From: Clostridiales bacterium DTU070
GTDB lineage: Bacteria; Bacillota; Clostridia; DSM-8532
Assembly: GCA_001513105.1 (NCBI GenBank)
Contig: LFSH01000046.1
Location: forward strand, 1 to 49,781
Length of the DNA stretch: 49,781 bases
Reading direction: 5' to 3'
The notes below the pieces were generated by a model. It saw nothing but the letters and a program-made list of their open reading frames with translations, was not told the DNA's origin and did not search any database. A program made the translations under genes and the position numbers. Shown piece after piece: positions 34,492 to 43,528 of this stretch (position 1 is the first letter of the stretch; every line of letters starts with the position of its first letter).

Positions 34492-34618
34492 AACATTCAC
34501 CCCTGCTATAATTTGTATGTTCAAGCCTCTCTATAAAGGTAATGATACCATTACGACGGTTTTATATCAACAGGCAGGAAATATGCGTCCTTCATGTATA
34601 AGGCGCTTACATGCCCCG

Positions 34619-35533
34619 TCATACTGCCAGCATGGCTTCCAGCGCCCTGCGTGCCCGCTCTGCCACTTCCTTGTCAAGATTTATCTCGTACCTGTTGTAT
34701 TTCAGTGCATTATACACGCTTTCAACAGATGTTTTTTTCATGTTCGGGCAGACAAGACCCGGGGTTAAAAGATAAAATGTTTTATCCGGGTTGTCTTTTT
34801 TAAGTTTGTACAGAATCCCCATTTCGGTTGCAATAAGGAATTTGTCATGGCTGCTGTTTTTCGCGTATTCGATTATCTGGGCCGTACTTCCGACAAAATC
34901 GGCCCGTACCAGGACCTCCTTTCTGCATTCGGGATGTGCCAGAACCAAGGCATCCGGGTGAAGGCTTTTTGCTTTTTCAACATCCTCCCTGCTCACCCTG
35001 TGATGGGTTATGCAATAACCGCTCCATAAATGGATTTTTTTGTCCGGAACCTGACCGGCCACGAAACTCCCCAGGTTCTGATCGGGCACAAACAGGACCT
35101 CGTCGTTCGGTATCGACCTGATAACCCTGACTGCATTCGAAGATGTGCAGCATATATCGCATTCCGCCTTTACTGCAGCTGAAGTATTAATATAACACAC
35201 CACCGCTGCATTGGGGTATTTTCTCTTTTCTTCGATCAGCGCATCAACCGTTGCCATATCGGCCATGGGACACCCTGCATCAATTTCGGGAAGCAGGACG
35301 GTTTTTTCGGGTGACAGGATCTTTGCGCTTTCCGCCATAAAATGAACACCGCAGAAAACAACAATATCCGCGTCTGTTGATGCACAGTATTGGCTAAGTT
35401 TAAACGAGTCTCCCACAACATCGGCCAGTTCCTGTACCTCATCAACCTGGTAATTATGAGCCACTATAACTGCATTCTTTTCATTCTTCATTCTCTTTAT
35501 TTCTTCAACCATATCCCGTATCTCCGGTTTCAT
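34619..35533 (-). CDS. nadA: Quinolinate synthase
   Basis: Condenses iminoaspartate with dihydroxyacetone phosphate in NAD synthesis, using a 4Fe-4S cluster. 304 residues. The three cluster cysteines are in [11 protein letters not shown], the [17 protein letters not shown] part, and [32 protein letters not shown] is the substrate-binding start. nadB and nadC, often adjacent, are not in the window. AGGAGG lies 11 nt before the ATG. It is divergent from xpt. Confidence 0.96.
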   Translation of the reverse strand: MKPEIRDMVEEIKRMKNEKNAVIVAHNYQVDEVQELADVVGDSFKLSQYCASTDADIVVFCGVHFMAESAKILSPEKTVLLPEIDAGCPMADMATVDALIEEKRKYPNAAVVCYINTSAAVKAECDICCTSSNAVRVIRSIPNDEVLFVPDQNLGSFVAGQVPDKKIHLWSGYCITHHRVSREDVEKAKSLHPDALVLAHPECRKEVLVRADFVGSTAQIIEYAKNSSHDKFLIATEMGILYKLKKDNPDKTFYLLTPGLVCPNMKKTSVESVYNALKYNRYEINLDKEVAERARRALEAMLAV

Positions 35534-35891
35534 TTGTCATATGTCCTCCTTTAATCTCTCAAGGCATTGAAATATCCATTACCAGCAGTTTTCATCAATA
35601 AATTTTCTTCATTATTATATCATACACATTTCTGACGTACTACTTATCAGGATACTTTATTTTTTGTCGTAAACAGGCCGGCTTTTGTTCGTTTTACACA
35701 AAAAATCGCATTCCGGTATTAAAATTTCTTTTCTTATTTATTATTCGTTTCTTGTTGTTTCCTGTCCCGTATTGTTGTAGAATAATTATTATGATTGCAG
35801 GATATAACCTGATATAAAACAATTTTTCAATAAATGCCTGAAAATAATGCACAATAATTAACAGATTACTTATTATGCGGAGTTATATATT
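35534..35891. other. Divergent nadA/xpt intergenic region
   Basis: 358 bp, AT-rich, no gene. It holds the nadA promoter. I looked for a guanine riboswitch before xpt and do not see the conserved core. Confidence 0.5.
35614..35622 (-). promoter_or_regulatory. Extended -10 promoter for nadA
   Basis: Minus strand TGATATAAT, an extended -10, 80 nt before nadA; the -35 is poor. Confidence 0.45.
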
Positions 35892-36476
35892 ATGGAATCG
35901 TTAAAACAGCGTGTATTAAAGGATGGTCGTATTCTTGACGGGAATATTTTAAAGGTTGATTCGTTCATTAACCACCAGATTGATCCCCGCCTTGCCTTTG
36001 ATATCGGAAAAGAATTCTACAATCGCTTTAAAAACGCTGAAATTGATAAAATTTTAACCATTGAAACATCCGGAATAGCATTCGCAGTGTGCGCGGGTTA
36101 CCACTTTAACGTACCTGTCGTATTCGCAAAAAAGCGCGCCGGCCTCAATATGTCTTCAGAAGTATACCAGAGCAAGGTTTATTCATATACAAAGCAAACC
36201 TGTTATACCATATCGGTTTCCAGGCAGTTTCTTTCTCCAGGCGAGAACCTTCTTATAATAGATGATTTTCTTGCAAACGGGCAGGCCGTTTCAGGTATGA
36301 TCGATATTGCAAAACAGGCAGGGGCAAAAATTGCCGGCGCAGGTATTGTAATTGAAAAGAGTTTTCAGCCCGGGGGTGAAATTCTTCGAAGCCTTGGGAT
36401 TCGTGTAGAGTCCCTTGTTATTATAGACTCTTTAAAAAATAATAAAATTATTATCAGGGAGGCTTTGGAAAAATGA
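35892..36476 (+). CDS. xpt: Xanthine phosphoribosyltransferase
   Basis: Salvages xanthine to XMP with PRPP. 194 residues, the size of Bacillus Xpt. N-terminus MESLKQRVLKDGRIL and HQIDPRLAFDIG are typical; the PRPP loop is LIIDDFLANGQAVSGM, and KILTIETSGIAFA is also conserved. The ATG has GGAG upstream. Its last 4 bp overlap the start of the BMP-lipoprotein gene (ATGA), which ties salvage to import of nucleosides or bases. Confidence 0.95.
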   Translation: MESLKQRVLKDGRILDGNILKVDSFINHQIDPRLAFDIGKEFYNRFKNAEIDKILTIETSGIAFAVCAGYHFNVPVVFAKKRAGLNMSSEVYQSKVYSYTKQTCYTISVSRQFLSPGENLLIIDDFLANGQAVSGMIDIAKQAGAKIAGAGIVIEKSFQPGGEILRSLGIRVESLVIIDSLKNNKIIIREALEK

Positions 36477-37576
36477 AAAAAAGAAGGATTCTGTGTTTGC
36501 TTGTTGCCATTCTCAGCGTGGCAATGGTACTGACAGGGTGCAGCAGCGATCAAAAGGGTGCCGGGGGCGGAAAACTCAAAGTTGGTTTTATCTACATCGG
36601 TACTGCCGGGGAACCCGGTTATACTTACGCTCATGAACAGGGACGGCTTTATGCCGAGGAGAAATTGGGAGACAAGGTGGAATTCGTCATCCAGGAAAAT
36701 GTCAGCGATACTGACGATTCAATTGTCGCTGTAATGCAGTCGATGATTGAACAGGGATGCAAGGTGATTTTTGCCAACTCTTACGGGTTCATGGATTACA
36801 TGTACGACATGGCACAGGAACACCCGGATGTTGTATTCCTGCACTGCTCGGGCAGCAAGAGCAGGGAGAACATGCTGAACTATTTCGGCAGGATCTACCA
36901 GGCTCGTTATCTCTCAGGAATAGTTGCCGGAATGAAGACAGAAACCAATAAAATAGGTTATGTTGCAGCACATCCCATTCCTGAAGTAATCCGCGGAATC
37001 AATGCTTTTACCCTTGGTGTCCGTTCTGTCAACCCCAATGCCACCGTTGAAGTTGTATGGACCTCAACCTGGTATGATCCTTCTTTGGAAAAGGCCGCAG
37101 CAATATCACTCCTGGACAAGGGCTGCGACGTAATTGCACAGCACCAGGACACAACCGGCCCTCAGATTGCCGCCCAGGAACGCGGAAAATGGTGTATCGG
37201 ATATAACTGCGATACGGCCGACATCGTTCCCGAATCATTCCTGACCGCACCAATCTGGAACTGGGGTCCGTATTATACCGACCAGATTCAGAAGGTTCTT
37301 GACGGAACATGGAAGAGCGAAAACTACTGGGGCGGTATGGAAGACGGAGTTGTTAAACTGGCTCCTCTTACAAAGAATGCTCCGGCCGGTGCACAGGAAA
37401 AAGTTGACGAAATGACCCAGAAGATAATAAACGGTGAATTTAAGGTATTTGAAGGTCCGATTAAGGATCAGAGCGGAAATGTAAAGGTTCCTGAAGGAAA
37501 GGTTATGACAGACGATGAACTGTTAAGTTTCGACTGGTTTGTTGAAGGAGTTGTCGGAACCCTTCCCGAAAGCTGA
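36473..37576 (+). CDS. BMP-family nucleoside-binding lipoprotein
   Basis: Substrate-binding protein of the adjoining ABC importer, 367 residues. Signal peptide with lipobox VLTGC (Cys23) shows it is a lipoprotein on the outer face of the membrane. The BMP/Med domain begins LKVGFIYIGTAGEPGYTYAHEQG and continues with IFANSYGFMDYMYDMAQEHP, NYFGRIYQARYLSGIVAGM and NPNATVEVVWTSTWYDPSLEK. The family binds nucleosides or related purines, which fits xpt. A perfect palindrome follows and may reduce transcription into the ATPase gene. Confidence 0.93.
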   Translation: MKKRRILCLLVAILSVAMVLTGCSSDQKGAGGGKLKVGFIYIGTAGEPGYTYAHEQGRLYAEEKLGDKVEFVIQENVSDTDDSIVAVMQSMIEQGCKVIFANSYGFMDYMYDMAQEHPDVVFLHCSGSKSRENMLNYFGRIYQARYLSGIVAGMKTETNKIGYVAAHPIPEVIRGINAFTLGVRSVNPNATVEVVWTSTWYDPSLEKAAAISLLDKGCDVIAQHQDTTGPQIAAQERGKWCIGYNCDTADIVPESFLTAPIWNWGPYYTDQIQKVLDGTWKSENYWGGMEDGVVKLAPLTKNAPAGAQEKVDEMTQKIINGEFKVFEGPIKDQSGNVKVPEGKVMTDDELLSFDWFVEGVVGTLPES

Positions 37577-37591
37577 AACATTCAAAACAAA

Positions 37592-37626
37592 CAGGATTAA
37601 AGGAGTACTCCTTTAATCCTGTGCTT
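37592..37626 (+). terminator. Perfect 30-bp palindrome, probable attenuating terminator
   Basis: CAGGATTAAAGGAGT and its exact complement, 15 + 15 bp with no spacer, then TGCTTTTT. It lies between the binding-protein and ATPase genes and probably lets the lipoprotein be made in excess. Confidence 0.75.
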
Positions 37627-37728
37627 TTTCATTTGAAAACTGTATATATTCCTTGCGGAATGTAAATGATTCAATAAAGGATTTATTTTCCGGAGAGAAT
37701 AAAAACAGTAACTGAAAAGGATGTAATT

Positions 37729-39258
37729 ATGGATAAGACTGTGTATGTTGAAATGAAAAATATCTGCAAGACCTTCGGAGTAATCCGCGCAAACCGCAAT
37801 GTCAACTTCTCGGTGTACGAGGGCGAAATACACGGATTACTTGGTGAAAACGGCGCAGGTAAAAGTACCCTGGTCAACATGCTGTCGGGTATATACACCC
37901 CTGACAGCGGGAGCATTTTCATTCACGGCGAACAGGTTGACATACATTCGCCGAAACATGCGATTGAACTGGGAATTGGCATGATCCATCAGCATTTTAA
38001 GCTGGTTGACGTACTGACCGCTGCAGAAAACATTATGCTCGGTCACACCAGCTCAGTGTTCATATCAAACAAAAACCGGCTTGCATCAATACAAAATGTA
38101 ATGGAAAAATACGGCATGCAGGTTGATCTTAACAAGAAAATCAGGGACATGTCGGTAAGTGAAAAGCAGACGGTTGAAATACTGAAAGTTCTGTACCGCG
38201 GTTCAAAAATACTTATACTCGACGAGCCGACCGCAGTGCTGACACCGCAGGAAATCGACAAACTTTTTATTGTACTCAGGAACCTTGCCGAAACCGGCTG
38301 TGCAATAATTATAATTACGCATAAACTCAACGAAATTATGTCCGTAACCGATAGGGTTACAGTTTTAAGGCAGGGTGAAACCGTTGCAACACTGGAAACC
38401 TCAAAAACAAATATCCGCGAACTGACCGAATTAATGGTTGGAAAACCGGTCAGTCTTTCAATTGAAAGGGTGCCTGCAAAAAAAGGCAATCTGCTTTTGT
38501 CAGTCAAAAACCTTACCGCTTTGGGTGAACATAATGTACCGGTGCTTGACAATGTAACTTTTGATTTGTTTGAAGGCGAAATACTTGGTGTTGCTGGCGT
38601 TGCCGGAAGCGGACAGAAAGAACTGTGCGAATCAATTGCCGGCCTTTACCCCGTGGAAAAAGGGGATATATACTTTAAGGGAGAAAACATCGTGGGTTTC
38701 AGTCCCAGGGAAATTATAAAACGCGGAGTAAGCATGAGTTTCATTCCTGAAGATCGCCTTGGAATGGGACTTGTTCCGTCAATGGACATGGTTGACAACA
38801 TGCTTTTGAAAGATTATGTCAATCAGCCGGGTATTGCTATAAACAGGAAACCCGCAAAGGAAAAAGCGGAACGTGTTACAAAACGCCTTGACATCCAGGC
38901 TCCCAATGTTTATACGCCAATCAGAAAACTTTCGGGAGGGAACATACAGAAGGTTCTCCTGGGCAGGGAAATAGACGCTAATCCCCACTTGCTGATAACG
39001 GCGTACCCGGTAAGAGGGCTTGATATAGGCGCTTCCTACAATATTTATGATCTTCTGAAGGAGCAGAAACAGAAAGGCGTTGGAATACTTTACATAGGTG
39101 AGGATTTGGACGTGCTGATAGAGCTTTGTGACCGAATCATGGTTCTGTGTGACGGCAAAGTGACTGGTATCACGGACAGCGAAAATATTACGAAGGAAGA
39201 CCTTGGTCTTATGATGGCGGGAGAAACTCTTTCTTCGATAAGCAAGGGGGATGCATAA
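37729..39258 (+). CDS. Nucleoside ABC importer ATPase, double NBD
   Basis: 509 residues, two fused ATPase domains. Domain 1 is complete: Walker A GENGAGKST, signature MSVSEKQTVEI, Walker B LILDEPTAVLT. Domain 2 is degenerate: the P-loop position reads GVAGSGQKEL, the signature LSGGNIQKVLLG is kept, and the Walker B region reads LLITAYPVRGLD, so the Asp-Glu pair is missing. Such asymmetry is known in the family (Gln at this site in Bacillus homologues). One active and one regulatory ATP site are expected. AAAGGATG precedes the ATG; the stop overlaps the first permease (TAATG). Confidence 0.93.
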   Translation: MDKTVYVEMKNICKTFGVIRANRNVNFSVYEGEIHGLLGENGAGKSTLVNMLSGIYTPDSGSIFIHGEQVDIHSPKHAIELGIGMIHQHFKLVDVLTAAENIMLGHTSSVFISNKNRLASIQNVMEKYGMQVDLNKKIRDMSVSEKQTVEILKVLYRGSKILILDEPTAVLTPQEIDKLFIVLRNLAETGCAIIIITHKLNEIMSVTDRVTVLRQGETVATLETSKTNIRELTELMVGKPVSLSIERVPAKKGNLLLSVKNLTALGEHNVPVLDNVTFDLFEGEILGVAGVAGSGQKELCESIAGLYPVEKGDIYFKGENIVGFSPREIIKRGVSMSFIPEDRLGMGLVPSMDMVDNMLLKDYVNQPGIAINRKPAKEKAERVTKRLDIQAPNVYTPIRKLSGGNIQKVLLGREIDANPHLLITAYPVRGLDIGASYNIYDLLKEQKQKGVGILYIGEDLDVLIELCDRIMVLCDGKVTGITDSENITKEDLGLMMAGETLSSISKGDA

Positions 39259-40328
39259 TGCAGATAGTTAAACGTGAAGGAGCTTCAGCAAAGCAAATAA
39301 TCATGATCCGCCTGATTGCCATCATTGCAGCAATTTTAGTTTCAGGCATCTTCATTGTCTGCTTAGGTTATAATCCTGTTAAGGTATATGCCAATATGAT
39401 TTCAGGCGCGCTCGGTTCAAAAATCCGGTTCAGGTCCACTCTCATCGAGATGGTACCGCTGGTGATTACATCGCTCGGAATACTGGTGGCATTCAAGATG
39501 AAATTCTGGAATATAGGCGGAGAAGGCCAAATCCTGATGGGAGCATTTGCTGCAACCTATATAGCCCTGTTCGCTGACTGGGTACCGAAGTTTCTTGTTA
39601 TCCCGGTAATGTTTATAGTCGGTTTCCTTGCCGGCGGGATATGGGGTTTGATACCTGCATTCTTCAAGGCAAAATTCGGTGCGAATGAAACCATAATGAC
39701 GCTTATGCTTAACTATATAGCAACCCAATGGATTACATACCTCCAGTACGGTCCATGGAGGGATCCGAAGCTGAAAGGGTTCGCGAAAATCGCAAACTTT
39801 CCCGACCACGCTTTGCTTCCAAAAGTGTTCGGGGTTCATATAGGGCTTATTATAGCGCTTGTTCTTGTTGTAGTTATATCCTGGTTCCTGAGAAAGACCA
39901 AAAGAGGATTTGAAATTGCCGTGGTGGGCGAAAGCGTAAGCACAGCCCGGTACGCCGGTATGGATATTTCCCGTATAATAATTGCAACCATGCTGTTAAG
40001 CGGTGGTTTATGCGGTATTACCGGTGTCATCCAGGCGGCGGGAGTAAATAAAACCCTTACAATGAACGTATCCAGCGGTTACGGGTTTACAGCTGTTATA
40101 ACCACGTACTTGTCGGGTTTAAGTGCTCCGCGGGTTTTGATTGTTTCCTTCCTTTTCGCCATCTTGTTACAGGGCGGTTCCTACATTCAGTCTGCGCTCC
40201 AGATACCTCAGGCGGCAGCGGATGTTTTGCAGGGAATGATTCTGTTCTGTGCCCTGGGCAGTGAGTTCTTTGTAAATTACAAGATTCGCTTTACCAGAAA
40301 GAATTCAATATCACCGGAGGTTAAGTAA
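39258..40328 (+). CDS. Nucleoside ABC importer permease 1
   Basis: 356 residues, BPD_transp_2-type permease with roughly eight to ten membrane spans. Family parts: FKMKFWNIGGEGQILMGAFA, FKAKFGANETIMTLMLNYIA, GFEIAVVGESVSTARYAGMD and LCGITGVIQAAGV. It overlaps the ATPase stop by one base and pairs with permease 2, 2 bp downstream. Compared with permease 2 it is the longer subunit, with an added N-terminal span, as usual for YufP-type subunits. Confidence 0.92.
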   Translation: MQIVKREGASAKQIIMIRLIAIIAAILVSGIFIVCLGYNPVKVYANMISGALGSKIRFRSTLIEMVPLVITSLGILVAFKMKFWNIGGEGQILMGAFAATYIALFADWVPKFLVIPVMFIVGFLAGGIWGLIPAFFKAKFGANETIMTLMLNYIATQWITYLQYGPWRDPKLKGFAKIANFPDHALLPKVFGVHIGLIIALVLVVVISWFLRKTKRGFEIAVVGESVSTARYAGMDISRIIIATMLLSGGLCGITGVIQAAGVNKTLTMNVSSGYGFTAVITTYLSGLSAPRVLIVSFLFAILLQGGSYIQSALQIPQAAADVLQGMILFCALGSEFFVNYKIRFTRKNSISPEVK

Positions 40329-40330
40329 TT

Positions 40331-41272
40331 ATGATTCCTTTTCTGAAAAACGCAATAATATCGGGAACACCCCTGACATTCGCAATATTGGGAGCAATGT
40401 ACAATGAAAAAGCCGGTAATCTGAACCTTGGTATTGAAGGAATGATGCTTCTGGGTGCGGTTGCAGGCTTTCAGGTCGCAATATTGACCGGAAACCCGCT
40501 GTTATCCCTGCTTGCCGCAATGGTATTCGGGGCATTGGGTGCATTAATATACGCTTTTTTAACTGTAACGTTAAGGACAAATCAATCGGTAACAGGACTT
40601 GCGCTGACCATTTTCGGAACAGGACTGTCAAGGTTCTGGGGCAAGCGCCTGATGGGAACGGTTATACCCGAGTCCTTCAGCAGGAATTTCCGTCCCCTTT
40701 CGATGCCGTTTCTGTCAAAGATACCTGTAATAGGTCCCGTGCTTTCGGTATTCCTTGAGCAGGATTTGTTTGTTTACCTGAGTTATGCTGTTGTTATTCT
40801 GTCGGGTATATACCTGTACCATACCAGGTTTGGTCTGAACCTTCGGGCTGTGGGCGAAAACACTGCCGCAGCTGATGCTTCGGGCATTAACGTAACCCTG
40901 TACAAGTATGTTCATATACTTTTGGGCGGTGCATTATGCGGCCTTGGCGGCGCATACCTGTCCCTTGTTTATGTTCCGTCATGGCAGGATAATGTCACAT
41001 CCGGACGCGGCTGGATTGCCATTGCCCTTGTAATATTCACTTCGTGGAGTCCATACAGGGCTTTCTGGGGTGCTTTCCTTTTCGGCGGGCTCGATATCGT
41101 AGGATTCCGTATCCAGACGCTGAACCTTCCGGTTTCAATAAACCAGCATTTTCTCAGGATGCTTCCGTATATAGCAACAATCCTGGTTATTATAATAGGA
41201 TCTGTAAGAAAGAGTACCAGCCATATGCCGCCGGCAGACCTGGGAAAACCATATTTCAGGGAAGAACGGTAA
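40331..41272 (+). CDS. Nucleoside ABC importer permease 2
   Basis: 313 residues, second permease of the complex with about eight spans. Features: TPLTFAILGAMYNEKAGNLNLGIEGMMLLG, LGALIYAFLTVTLRTNQSVTG, GLNLRAVGENTAAADASGIN and GWIAIALVIFTSWSP. A GAGG site precedes the ATG by 10 nt. It is the last gene of the xpt-bmp-ATPase-permease operon; the convergent pseudouridine synthase gene ends 10 bp away. Confidence 0.92.
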   Translation: MIPFLKNAIISGTPLTFAILGAMYNEKAGNLNLGIEGMMLLGAVAGFQVAILTGNPLLSLLAAMVFGALGALIYAFLTVTLRTNQSVTGLALTIFGTGLSRFWGKRLMGTVIPESFSRNFRPLSMPFLSKIPVIGPVLSVFLEQDLFVYLSYAVVILSGIYLYHTRFGLNLRAVGENTAAADASGINVTLYKYVHILLGGALCGLGGAYLSLVYVPSWQDNVTSGRGWIAIALVIFTSWSPYRAFWGAFLFGGLDIVGFRIQTLNLPVSINQHFLRMLPYIATILVIIIGSVRKSTSHMPPADLGKPYFREER

Positions 41273-41273
41273 C

Positions 41274-41290
41274 GGGTATAATTTATACCC
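41274..41290. terminator. Small hairpin between convergent genes
   Basis: GGGTATA / TATACCC with a 3-nt loop, across the two stop codons. There is no T run, so any terminator role is weak. Confidence 0.35.
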
Positions 41291-42206
41291 TCAATGAGTT
41301 CAGAAGTTGTATAAAATCTTCGGGAAGTTTGGCTTCAAACTCCATAAATTCACCGGTGGAAGGATGTTTCAGCCTCAAATACCTTGCATGGAGCATCTGT
41401 CCGCCGGTTGTTTTATTCCTGCTGCTTCCGCCGTACACCGGATCTCCGTATACAGGATGACGGATATAGGACATGTGTACTCTAATCTGATGCGTCCTGC
41501 CTGTTTTCAGTCTTAACCTCACGTAAGTGGCACCTTTCAGGCGTTCCAGCACCTCGAAATGTGTTACCGCATTTTTGCCCTTTCCGGGCGTTACCGCCAT
41601 CTTTTTTCTGTCAACGGGATGACGCCCTATCGGCGCATCAATCGTCCCCCTGTCTTCATGAATAATGCCTTCAACAATCGCGTCATAAATCCGTTCCATG
41701 CTGTGATCCTTCAGCTGCATTGCAAGGGACTGATGCGCATTATTATTCTTCGCAACAGCAATAAGCCCGGTTGTGTCCTTATCAATGCGATGGACGATAC
41801 CCGGCCTGATAACTCCGTTTATATTCGAAAGAGAATCTCTGCAGTGATAAAGAAGTGCATTTACAAGGGTATTATCCCTGTTTCCCGGTGCAGGATGAAC
41901 AACCATGTCCCTGGGCTTGTTAATAACCAGGATATCCGAGTCCTCGTAAACAATATCCAGTGGGATATTCTCAGGATCCAGCGAAAGAGGTTCGGGTTCA
42001 GGAACATTAACAACAATTTTCATGCCCGTGGAGGTTTTTATTTTTCCCTTCGTGCTTTCTCCGTTTACAAGAACAAGATTATCATTTATAAGTCTCTGAA
42101 TATAGCTCCTGGACAGATCGGGAATTTTTCCGGCCAGGTATGCATCAAGGCGGAGCCCGGTTTCATTTTCCTCCACAATAATCTCAAGCTGCCTGCCTTC
42201 ACTCAT
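41283..42206 (-). CDS. RluD-family pseudouridine synthase
   Basis: Modifies uridines in rRNA, 307 residues. N-terminal S4 RNA-binding domain (about 8-70: LRLDAYLAGKIPDLSRSYIQRLI), then the RluA/RluD catalytic domain with HRIDKDTTGLIAVAKN holding the catalytic Asp, and later GRTHQIRVHMSYIRHPVYGDPVYGG. ATG 42206 overlaps the lspA stop by 8 bp, so the pair is translationally coupled, as in many Firmicutes. GTG 42218 is an alternative. Which rRNA site is modified is not known. Confidence 0.94.
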   Translation of the reverse strand: MSEGRQLEIIVEENETGLRLDAYLAGKIPDLSRSYIQRLINDNLVLVNGESTKGKIKTSTGMKIVVNVPEPEPLSLDPENIPLDIVYEDSDILVINKPRDMVVHPAPGNRDNTLVNALLYHCRDSLSNINGVIRPGIVHRIDKDTTGLIAVAKNNNAHQSLAMQLKDHSMERIYDAIVEGIIHEDRGTIDAPIGRHPVDRKKMAVTPGKGKNAVTHFEVLERLKGATYVRLRLKTGRTHQIRVHMSYIRHPVYGDPVYGGSSRNKTTGGQMLHARYLRLKHPSTGEFMEFEAKLPEDFIQLLNSLRV

Positions 42207-42702
42207 GCTGACTCTCACCTGTTCCGCCCAAAGTTTCTATGCCTGCGTCCTGCTTCACAGGTTCCTTATAGATAAACAGGATGTATATGAGCATTATGAA
42301 GGTGCCTATGTTTATGCAGATATCTGCAACGTTAAAAACCGGGTAATCATAACCGAATATATAAAAGTCGAAAAAATCCGTTACCCTGCCACGGAATACA
42401 CGGTCAATCCAGTTTCCTGCCGCTCCGGCCAGGATAAAGGAAATGGAAAGCCTTAAAACCTTATGATTGTTTTTTATCATTATATAAACCAGTATAGCGC
42501 AAATAACAACGGTGAGTACTATAAAAAAGTATCTTCCGTTTTTCAGTATGCCAAAAGCAGCCCCGGTGTTTTCAACATGCGTAAAATAAAAAAAGTCGGG
42601 TATCACTTCATTTTTCAAACCAAGGGGCAGATTATTCCTGACATATAATTTTGTTGCCTGATCCAGCATAAGGATTACAGCTATAATAACAGCCCAGAGC
42701 AT
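42199..42702 (-). CDS. lspA: Lipoprotein signal peptidase
   Basis: Aspartic membrane protease that removes signal peptides of diacylated prolipoproteins. 167 residues with four hydrophobic spans (about 3-20, 57-72, 80-100, 125-150). Catalytic Asp residues are in NWIDRVFRGRVTDFF and FNVADICINIG; LDQATKLYV and NTGAAFGIL are also conserved. AAGGAGG precedes the ATG. It is coupled to the downstream rluD-type gene. The BMP lipoprotein here is one likely substrate. Confidence 0.97.
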   Translation of the reverse strand: MLWAVIIAVILMLDQATKLYVRNNLPLGLKNEVIPDFFYFTHVENTGAAFGILKNGRYFFIVLTVVICAILVYIMIKNNHKVLRLSISFILAGAAGNWIDRVFRGRVTDFFDFYIFGYDYPVFNVADICINIGTFIMLIYILFIYKEPVKQDAGIETLGGTGESQHE

Positions 42703-42728
42703 TTAATTCCTCCTTTGTCATCCATATC

Positions 42729-42758
42729 AGTATACCTGTTGGTTCAGTACCATGTCAA
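42729..42758 (-). promoter_or_regulatory. Sigma-A promoter of lspA
   Basis: Minus strand TTGACA (42753-42758), 18 bp, TATACT (42729-42734), 26 nt before the lspA start. It separates lspA from palindrome array B. Confidence 0.75.
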
Positions 42759-42811
42759 CCCGGGTTTGAGTTAATTTATTACAGGCTTCCCTTGCACCTG
42801 GTAAAGGTACA

Positions 42812-43468
42812 GATATCGTGCAATTCAGGGAAAACTTCAGCTGAGTGGGCCTTAGAGATGTGCGAAAAGAAGCGAGGATAAGCAAGCCAACGGAGCAAAA
42901 ATGCTGCCTTCCATATTTTTCAAAAGCATTTTTGCAAGTTTCGGATTGCCCGGCTGAACCTCACAGCTCTTGGCAGCGACTATTTCTGGGCATTCACACG
43001 ATAGCTATTCTTTACGGATCAAGTGTTTGGAGATATCGTGTTAATGCGAGGAAACTTTCAGCGGAATGCAGCTTAGAGCCGCGCAGTCAGAGCGAAGATA
43101 AGCAAGCCAACTGTTTGAGCAAAAATGCTACCTGCCATATTTTTTCTAAAGCATTTTTGCGAGTTTTGGCTTGCCTGAGCTGAACTGCGCGGCTCTTGCA
43201 AATGAAGCGACTGTTTCCGAGCATTCACACGATATCTTTCTTTGCCATATCAGATCAGGAATTTGCAGATATCATGTAAATACGAGGAAACTTTCAGCGG
43301 AGTGCAGCTTAGAGATAGGCGAAAAGAAGCGAGGATAAGCAAGCCAACGGAGCAAAAATGCTGCTTACATATTCGTTTCATATGCATTTTTCAAATTTCG
43401 GCTTGCCCGAGCTGAACCGCACAGCTCTTGCAAACGCAGCGACTGTTTCCGGGCATTCGCACGATATC
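42812..43468. repeat. Palindrome array B: half-P, Q, P, Q, P, Q, half-P
   Basis: Same two palindrome types as at 12.3 kb. Q units start at 42854, 43075 and 43311 (periods 221 and 236). P units are about 42968-43077 and 43194-43313. The array opens with the right arm of a P (GATATCGTGC, 42812-42821) and ends with a left arm (GCACGATATC, 43459-43468), exact inverse complements. The best Q, 43075-43196, has a perfect 12-bp outer stem AGAGCCGCGCAG / CTGCGCGGCTCT and a perfect 11-bp inner stem around GCAAAAATGCT. The array lies between the clpX terminator and the lspA promoter. Frames inside (for example 42845-43183) are not credible genes. Confidence 0.92.
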
Positions 43469-43504
43469 TATATCCGTAAACAAAGCAGTATCTTTCCGCA
43501 TAAG

Positions 43505-43528
43505 AAAATCCGGCCATGGCCGGATTTT
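43505..43528 (-). terminator. Terminator of clpX
   Basis: Perfect 24-bp palindrome with GGCC CATG-type centre (AAAATCCGGCC arms) overlapping the clpX stop; on the minus strand it ends TTTTCTTAT. Confidence 0.8.

Larger units (their letters stand above)
42703..43526. other. Long gene-free gap between lspA and clpX
   Basis: 824 bp. It contains the lspA promoter, palindrome array B and the clpX terminator, and nothing else that I can support. Confidence 0.75.

Noticed and set aside
35534-35891. Guanine/xanthine riboswitch before xpt
   Set aside because: The conserved purine-riboswitch junction and loop sequences are not visible.
42812-43468. CRISPR array
   Set aside because: Units are over 200 bp, palindromic and of two alternating kinds; there are no unique spacers of constant size and no cas genes.
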